Shown piece after piece: positions 28,161 to 37,254 of a stretch of DNA of 64,000 nucleotides. The notes beneath the pieces were generated by a model that saw only the letters and a list, made by a program, of their open reading frames with translations, was not told where the DNA came from and ran no database searches. A program made the translations under genes and the position numbers. Source of the stretch: Xylocopilactobacillus apis (GTDB taxonomy: Bacteria > Bacillota > Bacilli > Lactobacillales > Lactobacillaceae); assembly GCF_033095965.1 (NCBI RefSeq), contig NZ_AP026801.1, positions 950,001-1,014,000 of the forward strand, read 5' to 3'. Position 1 is the first letter of the stretch. Each line of letters opens with the position of its first letter.

Positions 28161-29363
28161 TTATTTTTTACTTAAATAACCAATGTTATAAGCATCTCTA
28201 GCAATCATTAATTCTTCATCAGTTGGGATTAATAAGACTTTTACTTTAGATCCTTCCCCTGTAAGGTCTCTCTCTTCTCCACGAACATGATTTTTTTCGG
28301 AATCAATTTTTGCACCAATAAAAGAAAGATGGTCAACAATACTTTGTCTAACGCCAATATCGTTTTCGCCGATGCCTGCTGAAAAGATAAGAGCATCTAC
28401 TGATCCCATCTCGGCTACATAAGAACCAACGTATTTTACAATTCTATTTATAAATATGTCGATAGCTAATTTGGCTTGATCGTTAGTATCTTGTTCTTTT
28501 TCAAGATCTCTCATATCAGGAGATAATTCAGAAATTCCCAAGAGCCCAGACTCTTTATTTAAAATATCAGCCATTTCGTCTGGATTATTAATATCAAGCT
28601 GCTTCATTAAGTAAAGTACTAATGATGGATCAATATCACCAGATCTGGTTGACATTGTGATTCCGGCCATTGGGGTAAAACCCATTGAAGTATCGATAAC
28701 TTTACCATGATTTGTAGCAGTTATTGAAGCTCCACTCCCAAGGTGTAAAGAAATAATATTTAAATCTTCAATATTTTTGTTAAGGATTTTAGCAGCTCTG
28801 TCTGTTAAATATCGATGACTGGTTCCGTGAGCACCATATTTTCTTGCGCCATAAAGTCGATAATATTTCATTGGAATGCTGTATAGATAATTTTCTTTAG
28901 GCATTCCAGTGTAAAGCGCAGTATCGAAAACGGCAACCTGAGGGAGTTCAGGATTATAATCCCTGAATGCTTCCATTCCGCGAGCTTCGCTATAATTATG
29001 CAGCGGAGCATAAATAGATAAATATTTAATGTTATTAATTACGTGTTGATCAACAAAAGTCGATTTCTCATAGTTTTCACCGCCTGCAACAACTCGGTGC
29101 CCAACTCCGCCAAGTTCATCTAAACTTTTTAATACTTTACAGTCGATCAATTCTTTAAGTAAAAGCTTGACTGCTTCACTATGATCTTTGATGTCTTTTT
29201 TAATTTCAAATGAATTATCATTCGAAGTTTTAAGAGTGAATACTGAATCCGTTAATCCAAGACGATCGACCATGCCAGAAGCAATAACCTTTTCTTCTGG
29301 CATTTCAAAAAGTTTAAATTTAAGTGTTGAGCTTCCACAATTAATAGCAATAACCTTAACCAT
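28161..29363 (-). CDS. ackA: Acetate kinase
   Basis: 400 residues, usual length. It converts acetyl phosphate and ADP to acetate and ATP. Family motifs are the N-terminal phosphate loop INCGSSTLKFKLFEMP (Cys and Thr replace the more usual Ala and Ser), VFDTALYTGMP, HGTSHRYL, HLGSGASI and GIGEND. It follows a YtxK-like methyltransferase gene by 16 nt. With pflB (15516-17777) it forms a formate/acetate branch; no phosphotransacetylase gene is in the window. Confidence 0.96.
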   Translation of the reverse strand: MVKVIAINCGSSTLKFKLFEMPEEKVIASGMVDRLGLTDSVFTLKTSNDNSFEIKKDIKDHSEAVKLLLKELIDCKVLKSLDELGGVGHRVVAGGENYEKSTFVDQHVINNIKYLSIYAPLHNYSEARGMEAFRDYNPELPQVAVFDTALYTGMPKENYLYSIPMKYYRLYGARKYGAHGTSHRYLTDRAAKILNKNIEDLNIISLHLGSGASITATNHGKVIDTSMGFTPMAGITMSTRSGDIDPSLVLYLMKQLDINNPDEMADILNKESGLLGISELSPDMRDLEKEQDTNDQAKLAIDIFINRIVKYVGSYVAEMGSVDALIFSAGIGENDIGVRQSIVDHLSFIGAKIDSEKNHVRGEERDLTGEGSKVKVLLIPTDEELMIARDAYNIGYLSKK

Positions 29364-29379
29364 TTTTATAATTCCTTAT

Positions 29380-30315
29380 CTATTCTTTAATTTCTTTACT
29401 CCACGCATTTATAATTGAAAATAACTTCTGATAGCTTTTAATATCTTCAATATTCTGAAATTCATAAATTAAAACAGGATTAATTTGTTTTGCACTACTT
29501 CCCTGCTTTTGAAGAATAATAATGCTCTTTGCAAATTTTTTATCAACAAAACTATTAAGAGGTAAGCTAATAATTCCTTGAATAAAAGCGTTTTCTCTTA
29601 TTATGTTTAATAATACACCATTTTGCTTGCTAGTAAAAATGTTTTGAGGAGCTGCAAATATTGCAAATCCATTTTTTTTAAGAATCTTTAAACTTTTTTC
29701 AACAAAAAGGTTCTGAACGTATGTATAGTCATCACTAACTTTAACCTTGAAATCGCTAATGTTATCTTTTTGAGGATAATATCCAACGGGTAGATCCCCG
29801 ATTACAAAATCAACTTTATCTAATGGTTCATATCCAATGACGTCATCAAAAATTAAATCAACTGAATTTCTAAAATTAAATAACGAACGATAATTTTGGG
29901 CTAGATGAATAAAATCTTCATTATTGTCAACTCCGAATGCATTAATGTTTCCGTTTTTTAAGTTACTTAAAATCGAAAAAATCAGACTACCAGATCCAAC
30001 TCCAAAATCAACTATATTAGCTGGTTCTTTTTTAATTAATACACTGATTATTTCAGAGAAAATAACTCCAATCGAAGGAGGCGTTAGACGATGATTAAAA
30101 TCTGGATCGTTTTTTACCAAGACATTAATAATAATGCTTTCTACTAGCAGTTGCTTATTATATAAATCCAACTTGTTCAGATTGTATTTTTTTATAGTTG
30201 GATTTGTGGTTTCACTGGTATTTAAATCCGTAACAAAATTACTAATTTCATTAATATCGGTGAAGTTAAATTCTTTATAAATTTGATTAAAATTCTTAAG
30301 TATATTGTTATCCAT
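29380..30315 (-). CDS. YtxK-like class I SAM-dependent methyltransferase
   Basis: 311 residues. The SAM-binding motif is VDFGVGSGSL near residue 100, with DNNEDF as the acidic motif and GDLPVGYYP in place of the NPPY motif of N6-adenine methylases. The family lies next to ackA in Bacillus (ytxK-ackA) and after the comG genes in many lactobacilli; its substrate is not established. No good ribosome site precedes the ATG at 30315. It is separated from comG here by metQNI and a peptidase gene. Confidence 0.8.
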   Translation of the reverse strand: MDNNILKNFNQIYKEFNFTDINEISNFVTDLNTSETTNPTIKKYNLNKLDLYNKQLLVESIIINVLVKNDPDFNHRLTPPSIGVIFSEIISVLIKKEPANIVDFGVGSGSLIFSILSNLKNGNINAFGVDNNEDFIHLAQNYRSLFNFRNSVDLIFDDVIGYEPLDKVDFVIGDLPVGYYPQKDNISDFKVKVSDDYTYVQNLFVEKSLKILKKNGFAIFAAPQNIFTSKQNGVLLNIIRENAFIQGIISLPLNSFVDKKFAKSIIILQKQGSSAKQINPVLIYEFQNIEDIKSYQKLFSIINAWSKEIKE

Positions 30316-30366
30316 AGTTTAAGTAACATTTTAATCGAAAAAATAGATAAATTAAAGGCTTAAATA

Positions 30367-31053
30367 TTAATGAGAAAGATGTTTAACGATTTGATCACCG
30401 ATAAATTGAATGATAAAGACAAAAATCAAAATAAATATCGTTGCTACAATTGTAACATCATTTTCAAATCTCTGAAATCCAATATTAACTGCTAAACTCC
30501 CAAGTCCTCCGGCACCAACAGCCCCAGCCATTGCAGTTAATCCAATTAAACTAATAATTGTCAAGACACTTGCTCTAATTAATTCTGGCAATCCTTCAAC
30601 TAAATAAACATTAAAAATTATACTCAGATTTGACTCACCCATTGCCTGCGCCGCTTCAATTACACCTGGATCAACTTGAACTAATGCATTTTGGACTTGA
30701 CGTGCATAAAACGGCATTGCTGAAGCGACCAATGGAACTAAGGCGGCAGTTGGACCGATCGTAGTATGAACAATTAATCTAGTAAATGATGCTAAAAGAG
30801 CAAGCATAACGATAAAAGGAATTGATCTTAAAACATTTACAACTTTATCAAGAATACTGTAAAAAACTGGATGCGGATCAATTCCTCTTTTATCAGTCAC
30901 GATCAATAAAATTCCTAAAAATAATCCAAGAATACCAGCAATTATTGCACTCATAAAAGTCATATAAATTGTTTGTCCAATTGCACTGATAAATCCATAA
31001 TCGCCATTCCAATTAGCTAAAACATTTGGCATAAATTTTTCAATTAAGTTCAT
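30367..31053 (-). CDS. metI: Methionine ABC transporter permease
   Basis: 228 residues, five or six membrane helices of the MetI family. The cytoplasmic EAA loop is visible as EAAQAMGESNLSIIF, which couples to MetN. It overlaps the metN end by 14 bases. The operon metQ-metN-metI imports methionine and is preceded by a T-box leader that senses uncharged tRNA-Met. Confidence 0.93.
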   Translation of the reverse strand: MNLIEKFMPNVLANWNGDYGFISAIGQTIYMTFMSAIIAGILGLFLGILLIVTDKRGIDPHPVFYSILDKVVNVLRSIPFIVMLALLASFTRLIVHTTIGPTAALVPLVASAMPFYARQVQNALVQVDPGVIEAAQAMGESNLSIIFNVYLVEGLPELIRASVLTIISLIGLTAMAGAVGAGGLGSLAVNIGFQRFENDVTIVATIFILIFVFIIQFIGDQIVKHLSH

Positions 31054-32110
31054 TTATATCTCCCTCAGATGGATTTAACTCGGTTACCTTAACTCTAGAT
31101 TCATTTAAATAATTAAGCGCATTTTGCACGCTTTGTTCAGTACCAGACAAAATAACAACAAGATTTCCCAAAGGCTGTCCTTGAAGCATTTCAATATTAC
31201 CGTATAAAATATTGGCAGAAACCTGAAATTTCTCATATAAAGAAGAAATTAATGGTTCATCTGTTGAATCTCCGAAATAGGATAAACTTAAGAGCTTTTG
31301 ATCTTTTGATAAATGTTTAACGTTTTCTTGCTCATAAAGGACTTTTAGAGTTTCATCTAGACGGGTTGTCGTATTGATAAAAGATTTGGTTAAAGATTTT
31401 TGTGGTTCGCTAAATATTTGGTAAACCGAACCTTCTTCAATTATTTTGCCTTGATCCATCACTGCAACGTGATGACTGATTTGTTTAATTGCTTCCATTT
31501 GATGAGTAATTAAAACGATTGTTAATCCCAGTTTTTTATTAATTTGATCCAATAATTCAAGAATTGATTGAGTTGTTTTAGGATCTAAGGCACTTGTTGC
31601 TTCATCTGAAATCAGAATATCAGGATGGTTGGCAATTGCGCGGGCTATTCCAACCCGCTGTTTTTGACCGCCGGAAAGTTCACTTGGATAATTATTAGCT
31701 TTATCGCTTAACCCGACTAGATCTAATAGCTCATTTACTCGATCATTTTTTTGTTTTTTAGATAGATCAGTTCCCTTCAATGCAAAAGCAACGTTATTAA
31801 AAATTGTTCTGGCATTCATCAGATTAAAATGTTGAAAAATCATTCCAATTTTTTTTCGGCTGATACGCAATTCTTTATCGCTAAGTTCTAAAAGATTTTG
31901 CTTATTAACGATAACTTGACCACTTGTTGGCTTTTGCAATAGATTAATTAATCTGACTAGTGTACTTTTACCAGCACCAGAATATCCTACTATTCCAAAA
32001 ATATCTCCCTTGTTGATGGTCAAATTCACGTTATTAACTGCACTAACTTGTTTTTTCTTGCTATTAAATTCGACACTAACGTTTTTTAATTGAATAATTG
32101 GTTCAGTCAA
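31040..32110 (-). CDS. metN: Methionine ABC transporter ATP-binding protein
   Basis: 356 residues. Walker A is GYSGAGKST (42-50), the signature is LSGGQKQR, and Walker B is ILISDEATSALD. A C-terminal NIL domain of about 80 residues follows, which in MetN of other species binds methionine and causes trans-inhibition. The start at 32110 lies 17 nt downstream of the metQ stop. Confidence 0.95.
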   Translation of the reverse strand: MTEPIIQLKNVSVEFNSKKKQVSAVNNVNLTINKGDIFGIVGYSGAGKSTLVRLINLLQKPTSGQVIVNKQNLLELSDKELRISRKKIGMIFQHFNLMNARTIFNNVAFALKGTDLSKKQKNDRVNELLDLVGLSDKANNYPSELSGGQKQRVGIARAIANHPDILISDEATSALDPKTTQSILELLDQINKKLGLTIVLITHQMEAIKQISHHVAVMDQGKIIEEGSVYQIFSEPQKSLTKSFINTTTRLDETLKVLYEQENVKHLSKDQKLLSLSYFGDSTDEPLISSLYEKFQVSANILYGNIEMLQGQPLGNLVVILSGTEQSVQNALNYLNESRVKVTELNPSEGDINELN

Positions 32111-32127
32111 GATATTTTCCTCGATCT

Positions 32128-32967
32128 TTAAAATTTATAATTCCAAGCAGCTATTGTTGATCCTTTGTAAACTTCTTTTATTTTTTTAGCTACAGCTTCA
32201 GTTTGGTAAGCTTTTACAACTTCTTTATAAGTTTTATTATTTTTGTCTTTCTTTTGAGCAGCGATGATATTAACCCACGGTTTTGATTTTTTGGTTATTT
32301 TTTCAGTGTAGATCGCGGTACTAGGATCTAATTTTGCGTCTAAGGCAACATTATTATTTACAATTGCAATTGCAACATCATTCATCGATCTTGGAGTCTG
32401 AGAAGCATCAAGTGGTGTAATTTTTAACTTCTTTGGATTTTTAATAACATCATTAGGTGTTGGAAGTTCGACATTACTCTTTAAAGTAATTAATTTAGCT
32501 GATTCTAAAAGCTGAAGAGCTCTTGCTTGATTTGTAGCATCATTGGGAATTGAAACTTCATCTCCCTTTTTCAGATCTTTGATACTTTTAATTTTTTTAG
32601 AGTAAACCGCTAATGGGGCAATAATTGTATTTCCGATTGGAACAAGGTCTGCGTGGTGAGCCTTATTCCAATTATTTAGATAAAAAATGTGTTGGTAAGA
32701 GTTAAGATCAATGTCGCCGCTGTTTAGAGCTTGATCAGGCTGATCATAGTTTGTAAATTGAACTAATTTAATGTTGATTCCCTTTTTCTTTAGCTGTGGC
32801 TTAATTGAATCCCATACCCGTTCATCTGATCCAATAATCCCAACTTTAACAGTTTTTTCTTCTGTACCTGTAGACGAAGAACTCTTCTTGTTATTACCAC
32901 AAGAAACTAACAAAAATGCAGTAAACAAAGTAACTGCGAATAATAATAATTTTTTACTTTTTTTCAT
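32128..32967 (-). CDS. metQ: Methionine-binding lipoprotein
   Basis: 279 residues, NlpA/MetQ family. The signal peptide ends in the lipobox LVSC, so mature protein starts at Cys23 and is lipid-anchored on the outer membrane face. The ligand fold begins KVGIIGSDERVWDSI, with DLNSYQHIFYLNNWNK typical of MetQ. AGGAGG precedes the start. It is the first gene of metQNI. Confidence 0.95.
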   Translation of the reverse strand: MKKSKKLLLFAVTLFTAFLLVSCGNNKKSSSSTGTEEKTVKVGIIGSDERVWDSIKPQLKKKGINIKLVQFTNYDQPDQALNSGDIDLNSYQHIFYLNNWNKAHHADLVPIGNTIIAPLAVYSKKIKSIKDLKKGDEVSIPNDATNQARALQLLESAKLITLKSNVELPTPNDVIKNPKKLKITPLDASQTPRSMNDVAIAIVNNNVALDAKLDPSTAIYTEKITKKSKPWVNIIAAQKKDKNNKTYKEVVKAYQTEAVAKKIKEVYKGSTIAAWNYKF

Positions 32968-32993
32968 TTTATTTTCCTCCTAAAATTTAAACC

Positions 32994-33222
32994 AAAAAAA
33001 ACTCGTTTCTAAAATATTTTAGAAACGAGTCTTCCCGGGTACCATTCTATTTCGAAATAAGCTTACACTTATCCCCTCACTAACTTACAGTTACAATCTA
33101 TAAGCGTGCACGATAATGGGTGCCGGGCATCGTTACTTAACAAATTCAGTAACGCCAATCATGGGCCATTTTCAATTAACGGCATCTAACTTGTTCTCAT
33201 TCTACCAAGCTCTCTGTATAGA
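32994..33222 (-). promoter_or_regulatory. T-box riboswitch, methionine type, with terminator
   Basis: On the minus strand, a stem I distal signature AGAGAGCTTGG and a later ATGGTACCCGGG (33034-33045) match the T-box antiterminator consensus AGGGTGGTACCGCG. A 13-bp terminator hairpin with T7 follows (33001-33030). Met specifier ATG candidates are at 33160-33162 and 33166-33168, so the leader should sense uncharged tRNA-Met. Met T-boxes in front of metQNI are well known in lactobacilli. Confidence 0.87.
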
Positions 33223-33272
33223 TTAAATTAATTTACTTTCCCAATCACTTTGTTTGGTTTTATAATGCATAA

Positions 33273-33301
33273 AATTTAAACCATTTTTTGAGAGTTGTCA
33301 A
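33273..33301 (-). promoter_or_regulatory. Promoter of the metQNI T-box transcript
   Basis: TTGACA (minus strand, 33301 down to 33296), a 17-nt spacer and TAAATT (33278 to 33273). Transcription would start about 45 nt before the T-box stem I. Confidence 0.65.
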
Positions 33302-33374
33302 ACTTTTTTTTAAAAATACCAGATCTGATGTAATATTGTTTAATAATAATCATTCCAAGAGGAGGGAATAAAAC

Positions 33375-34529
33375 TTGGATAAAAATAAAAAAATTGAAAT
33401 ATTAAAAGATCTGATTCAAATTAATTCGGTTAATGCTCATGAAATTAAAGTTGCTGAATATCTTCATAAATTGTTTGACGAATATCACATAAAAAATGAA
33501 ATTTTACCTTTAAATGATGATCGTGCCAATTTCATCGCTGAGATCGGAACCGGTGAAGATCCTCGAATTTTAGGATTTTCTGGTCATATGGATACTGTTG
33601 CAGTACCTGACCCAAAAGATTGGAAATATGATCCGTTTTCGGCCCATATTGAAGGAGAAAAAGTATATGGGCGGGGATCTGCTGATATGAAGGGCGGTTT
33701 AGCTGCTCAGGCAATTGCTTTAATTGAGTTAGTAGAAGAAAATAAGATTCCAGTGGGAAAAATTCGCTGGCTGGTAACTTATGGTGAAGAAAATGGTGCT
33801 CCTGGTTCTGAAGTGCTAACAGATCAAGGTTATTCAAAAGATTTAACAGCATTGGTTATCTCTGAGCCTACAAGTGGAAAAATTATTTATGCCCATTCTG
33901 GATTTTTAAACTACCGAATAGAAAGTTATGGTGTTGCTGCACATAGTTCTGAACCAAGTAGAGGCGTTAACGCAATTAGTAACTTAATTCCATTTTTAAA
34001 CGCTGAGGCTCATCTTTTTGATGATGCACCAGACGATCCATTGTTGGGAAAAGTACCCCACAGCATTACAATAATTGAAGGCGGCAAACAAATTAATTCA
34101 ATTCCAAATTATGCTGAACTGCGGGGGAATATTCGTCCAACCAAGGCTTTTTCGAACGAAGAAGTAATTTCTCGTTTGAAACAAGAAATTAAAAAAATTA
34201 ATGATATTCCAGATCACAATTTAAAATTTAAAATAATAAATGATTTTGTTCCCGTTGAAACAGATCCTAAAAGTGATTTTGTTCAGTTTGTTAAAAATAT
34301 GACAGCTAAAGGGTTTAACACTGATAAAGTTGAACTTGGAATTATTAAAGGCGGAACGGATGCTAGTTTATTTATTAAAACTAATCCTGATTTACCAGTT
34401 GTTATTTTAGGCCCCAATGAATGGGATCTTGCGCATCAAACTGACGAGTACACAACCTTAAGCAGTTTTAATAACGTTATTGACTCGTTAAAACTCATTG
34501 GAGAAAATTTCTTTACTGATACCATCTAA
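33375..34529 (+). CDS. M20-family metallopeptidase (ArgE/DapE type), second copy
   Basis: 384 residues, same fold and motifs as the protein at 24776-25990: GHMDTVAV, GSADMKGGLAA, TYGEENGAPGSE, ISEPTSG and a C-terminal LAHQTDE. The start is TTG at 33375, 8 nt after GAGGAGGG. Its gene diverges from metQNI and converges with comGG; its stop codon overlaps the comGG stop, with no space for a terminator. Substrate unknown. Confidence 0.85.
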   Translation: MDKNKKIEILKDLIQINSVNAHEIKVAEYLHKLFDEYHIKNEILPLNDDRANFIAEIGTGEDPRILGFSGHMDTVAVPDPKDWKYDPFSAHIEGEKVYGRGSADMKGGLAAQAIALIELVEENKIPVGKIRWLVTYGEENGAPGSEVLTDQGYSKDLTALVISEPTSGKIIYAHSGFLNYRIESYGVAAHSSEPSRGVNAISNLIPFLNAEAHLFDDAPDDPLLGKVPHSITIIEGGKQINSIPNYAELRGNIRPTKAFSNEEVISRLKQEIKKINDIPDHNLKFKIINDFVPVETDPKSDFVQFVKNMTAKGFNTDKVELGIIKGGTDASLFIKTNPDLPVVILGPNEWDLAHQTDEYTTLSSFNNVIDSLKLIGENFFTDTI

Positions 34530-34888
34530 TGATTAAATACTCGCTTGTAACCATTGTTAAGTTTAACGATTGTAACACCATTTTGTTTTAGTAAAATTCC
34601 TTGGTTAGTAGTGAATTTTTCTGCATTTTCAGGGGCTAACCTTCGAATGGAATCAGCTAAATAAAAATTCGTTATTAATTTACTTGACTGAGTTTCATCA
34701 ACTGTATTTTTTTGGATCATAAGAACTGTTATTAAAATTAGAGTAAAAATTAAAACTACACTGTAAATAATGCTTGCTTCACTTTTGGGTGGGCGAAAAA
34801 AATAGATACCCTTCAAATTTTTTCCCGTTACTATAGATTGTTTCTTTAACAGTTTCATTATTGCTTCTTTCATAAATAAGATTATCAA
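34526..34888 (-). CDS. comGG: ComGG-like pseudopilin operon protein
   Basis: Up to 120 residues. One membrane helix (IIYSVVLIFTLILITVLMI) then a mostly polar tail ending NGYKRVFNH. It is the last gene of the comG operon and is assigned by position and single-helix layout, since ComGG proteins are poorly conserved. The start is uncertain: ATGs at 34888 and 34858 overlap comGF by 110 and 80 bases; the TTG at 34816 would give a shorter protein. The stop overlaps the stop of the plus-strand peptidase gene. Confidence 0.6.
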   Translation of the reverse strand: MIILFMKEAIMKLLKKQSIVTGKNLKGIYFFRPPKSEASIIYSVVLIFTLILITVLMIQKNTVDETQSSKLITNFYLADSIRRLAPENAEKFTTNQGILLKQNGVTIVKLNNGYKRVFNH

Positions 34889-35216
34889 TATCGGTTAAAA
34901 GGGGCATATGACCTCCCATAATTCCACGAACTCTAATCATGTTTTTATATTTTTCTAAAAATATTGTGCCAGAATTCGTTATATTAGATATTTTTAATTT
35001 ATCTTGGGAAAATTCCATTAGTTCAAAATTATCACCCAAATAAATATCTCTTTGAATTACAGCAAGATGATAATCGTTAACTGAATTATTTGTGATATTC
35101 TGATTGACAGATTTAACACAATTTACAATCATTGTAATTACAACTAATGATAAGCAAGTAATAAAAAGCGAAATTATTGCTTCAATCAATAAAAAAGCAG
35201 GATATTTATTTTTCAT
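34779..35216 (-). CDS. comGF: ComGF-like competence pseudopilin protein
   Basis: 145 residues from the ATG at 35216. A prepilin-type N-terminus (PAFLLIEAIISLF) is followed by a hydrophobic helix and a globular part with NITNSGTIFLEKYK. It overlaps comGE by 11 bases. A longer in-frame extension to 35282 is unlikely because it runs through the comGE frame. Minor pseudopilins act with ComGC in DNA uptake. Confidence 0.75.
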   Translation of the reverse strand: MKNKYPAFLLIEAIISLFITCLSLVVITMIVNCVKSVNQNITNNSVNDYHLAVIQRDIYLGDNFELMEFSQDKLKISNITNSGTIFLEKYKNMIRVRGIMGGHMPLLTDIDNLIYERSNNETVKETIYSNGKKFEGYLFFSPTQK

Positions 35217-35526
35217 TCCAAGTAATTTCCATCTTTTTACGATTGTTAAGATTAATGGCCCAAATTTTATTTTGCTGGACAATAATTTGATATTTAATAT
35301 TATTTAAAATGATTTGTTGAGGAATTTCTGTCTTCTTTTGCTTAGCAATAACGGCAGTTCTGATACAAAATGCTAAGTTCTCTGACTCAGAGAACTTTTT
35401 TGTTGCTCTGATACTTGAAATGTATGTACTAGTTAAGCTAAAAACCCCAAGAGATAAAATGCTAAGGGAAATGATACTTTCTAGCATGATGAAAGCTTTA
35501 TTTTTATACTTTAACAAAAGAAGCAT
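35206..35526 (-). CDS. comGE: ComGE-like competence pseudopilin
   Basis: 106 residues. The prepilin-type motif is KAFIMLESIISLSILSLG, with the Glu at position 5 of the mature helix. The remainder is short and Lys/Gln-rich. It starts at the ATG at 35526, overlapping the comGD end by 23 bases. Assignment is by motif and by order. Confidence 0.72.
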   Translation of the reverse strand: MLLLLKYKNKAFIMLESIISLSILSLGVFSLTSTYISSIRATKKFSESENLAFCIRTAVIAKQKKTEIPQQIILNNIKYQIIVQQNKIWAINLNNRKKMEITWNEK

Positions 35527-35965
35527 TCCCCCACCCCATCTGTAATGTTAAACGATAAAGAGCATTAGTATTTTTGTCACGAAAAGAAATAGTTGTAGGA
35601 GAAATTCCTGCTTCACCATAAAGTCTGATTTGAACAGTTCTTACAATAAACAAAAATGTAGGTACTTTAACACAAGTTTTTGTTTCTTGGGAATTGAGTT
35701 CTTTTACCGTCATTTTTCCTCTTTCGTGATCAAATTCAACAAATAATTGTTCATTATTAACAAGAGCTCGCTCTTTTAAAACATTAAATTTTTTATTTAT
35801 TTCATTTGAGAAATTTGTTAGTTCTTGATTTTGTAAGATTTTTTTGGGGATCAATAAGGAAAGATTTATTACCATGACAGTAATCGAAATTGTAATGATC
35901 GTCTCTATTAAAGTAAAAGCCGGTAATTCCTTATTAATTTTCAATACCAACATTACCATCAGCAC
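35504..35965 (-). CDS. comGD: ComGD competence pseudopilin
   Basis: About 153 residues. The leader is LPAFTLIETIITISI (prepilin peptidase site before Phe), followed by a globular domain. The start is uncertain: GTG at 35965, or ATG at 35959 or 35953, all inside the comGC end. Overlap with comGC suggests translational coupling. Confidence 0.8.
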   Translation of the reverse strand: MLMVMLVLKINKELPAFTLIETIITISITVMVINLSLLIPKKILQNQELTNFSNEINKKFNVLKERALVNNEQLFVEFDHERGKMTVKELNSQETKTCVKVPTFLFIVRTVQIRLYGEAGISPTTISFRDKNTNALYRLTLQMGWGNASFVKV

Positions 35966-36266
35966 TGATTTTTATTTTTGCTTTTTTGGCTTGTTCAACT
36001 TGCTGATTACTAATTGCTCCTGCGTCTTTTAGTTTTTCAAGCGTAATTGGCTTTTCAATGTCATCTTCGTACAGATTAACTTGAGTTTGAATTGTTGTAA
36101 CTAAGGCATTATCTGTTTTATTTTCCGCTTTTTTCTTCTGACTATTTAAGTTTGGCAGAATTAAGAGCATTAATAACCCAATAATGAACAGCACAATTAC
36201 CATTTCAATTAAGGTAAAAGCTGGTGCCTTGTGATTTTTTTTGATTTTATTTACTAATTGGTTCAT
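35934..36266 (-). CDS. comGC: ComGC, major competence pseudopilin
   Basis: 110 residues. Cleavage by the prepilin peptidase ComC is expected in KAPAFTLIEMVIV, giving a mature protein with N-terminal Phe. The helix VLFIIGLLMLLILPNL follows. It is the main subunit of the transformation pseudopilus. The start is a short distance after comGB. comC itself is outside the window. Confidence 0.92.
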   Translation of the reverse strand: MNQLVNKIKKNHKAPAFTLIEMVIVLFIIGLLMLLILPNLNSQKKKAENKTDNALVTTIQTQVNLYEDDIEKPITLEKLKDAGAISNQQVEQAKKAKIKISADGNVGIEN

Positions 36267-36267
36267 T

Positions 36268-37254
36268 TTAAATTCCTTTCATCATTTGAAATACTGGTAA
36301 TAATATATTTAAATAAACTATAACTACACAAATGCCGACAAATAGAAACATGGCTGGTTGAATTTTATTAATAATTTTTTCGATATTTTCTAATAAACGT
36401 TGATAAATAATATTTGTTAAAACTTCAAACTCAATTTTTAAATTATCTGTTTCTAAACCTCTTCCTAAAATTTGTTCAAGTTCAGAAGGAAAATATAAAT
36501 ATTTACGAATAATTTTAATTAAGTCTGTTCCGTTGATGATATCTTTCTCAATTTGACAACTAATTTGGTAAAGATAAGATTTTTTCGGCCTAGTTTTACA
36601 AATTGCAATCATTTGATTAATTGAAAATCCGTTTTTTACAAATAATGTTAGGTCAAACATGATTAAATAATGGTAATAATTTAAAATTGCTTTACCAATT
36701 AATGGAACTTTCTTTAAAATTAGAACTTGTTTAAAAACGGGCTGAAAATTTACAAATAAGTAAAAAATCAGACTGAATAAAACTAAAAATAAAATTAACA
36801 AAAAGCTTCCATTGATTATTTTGTCGATACTACTCCCGGATGAGCCAGTTATCGCTTGAAAACCTGCAGCCTTCAATCCAAATTGGAGTGCCCCTAACAT
36901 AATTAAAAGAAAAACTGGATATATTAGAAGTTGAATTATTTTTTTGGATTGTGTATTTCGGTATTGAAGCATTTTTCCAAAACTAATAAATGATTCAGGG
37001 AGGTTACCGTGAGCGTATGACATTTCTAACTGATCAATGATGTTTTGTTTGATGCCAAGTTCAGCAAACGCGCTTGTTAGAATTTCGCCGTTATGTAAAC
37101 GACTTATTAATTTTTTTATTTTATTTTTATATTTAGGAAAGACAGCCTCTAAAAAATTTAATGATTGAATTATTGAAAAGCCATTTTTCATCATTTCTCC
37201 AATGTGAATCATGATGATTGCCTGATCTTTTTTGGATAATTTATTCTTAGCCAT
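36268..37254 (-). CDS. comGB: ComGB, competence type II secretion F-like membrane protein
   Basis: 328 residues. GspF/ComGB family polytopic protein with three or four membrane segments and the typical LEMSYAHGNLPESF and ILGRGLETDNL motifs. It is the inner-membrane platform for the pseudopilus. The ATG at 37254 is used because GAAAGG lies 6 nt upstream; the longer frame to 37293 lies within comGA. It overlaps the comGA end by 8 bases. Confidence 0.9.
   Translation of the reverse strand: MAKNKLSKKDQAIIMIHIGEMMKNGFSIIQSLNFLEAVFPKYKNKIKKLISRLHNGEILTSAFAELGIKQNIIDQLEMSYAHGNLPESFISFGKMLQYRNTQSKKIIQLLIYPVFLLIMLGALQFGLKAAGFQAITGSSGSSIDKIINGSFLLILFLVLFSLIFYLFVNFQPVFKQVLILKKVPLIGKAILNYYHYLIMFDLTLFVKNGFSINQMIAICKTRPKKSYLYQISCQIEKDIINGTDLIKIIRKYLYFPSELEQILGRGLETDNLKIEFEVLTNIIYQRLLENIEKIINKIQPAMFLFVGICVVIVYLNILLPVFQMMKGI

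Noticed and set aside
33001-33030. A perfect palindrome that might be a mobile-element end or repeat
   Set aside because: It is the terminator hairpin of the metQNI T-box, with the T-tract and T-box core beside it.
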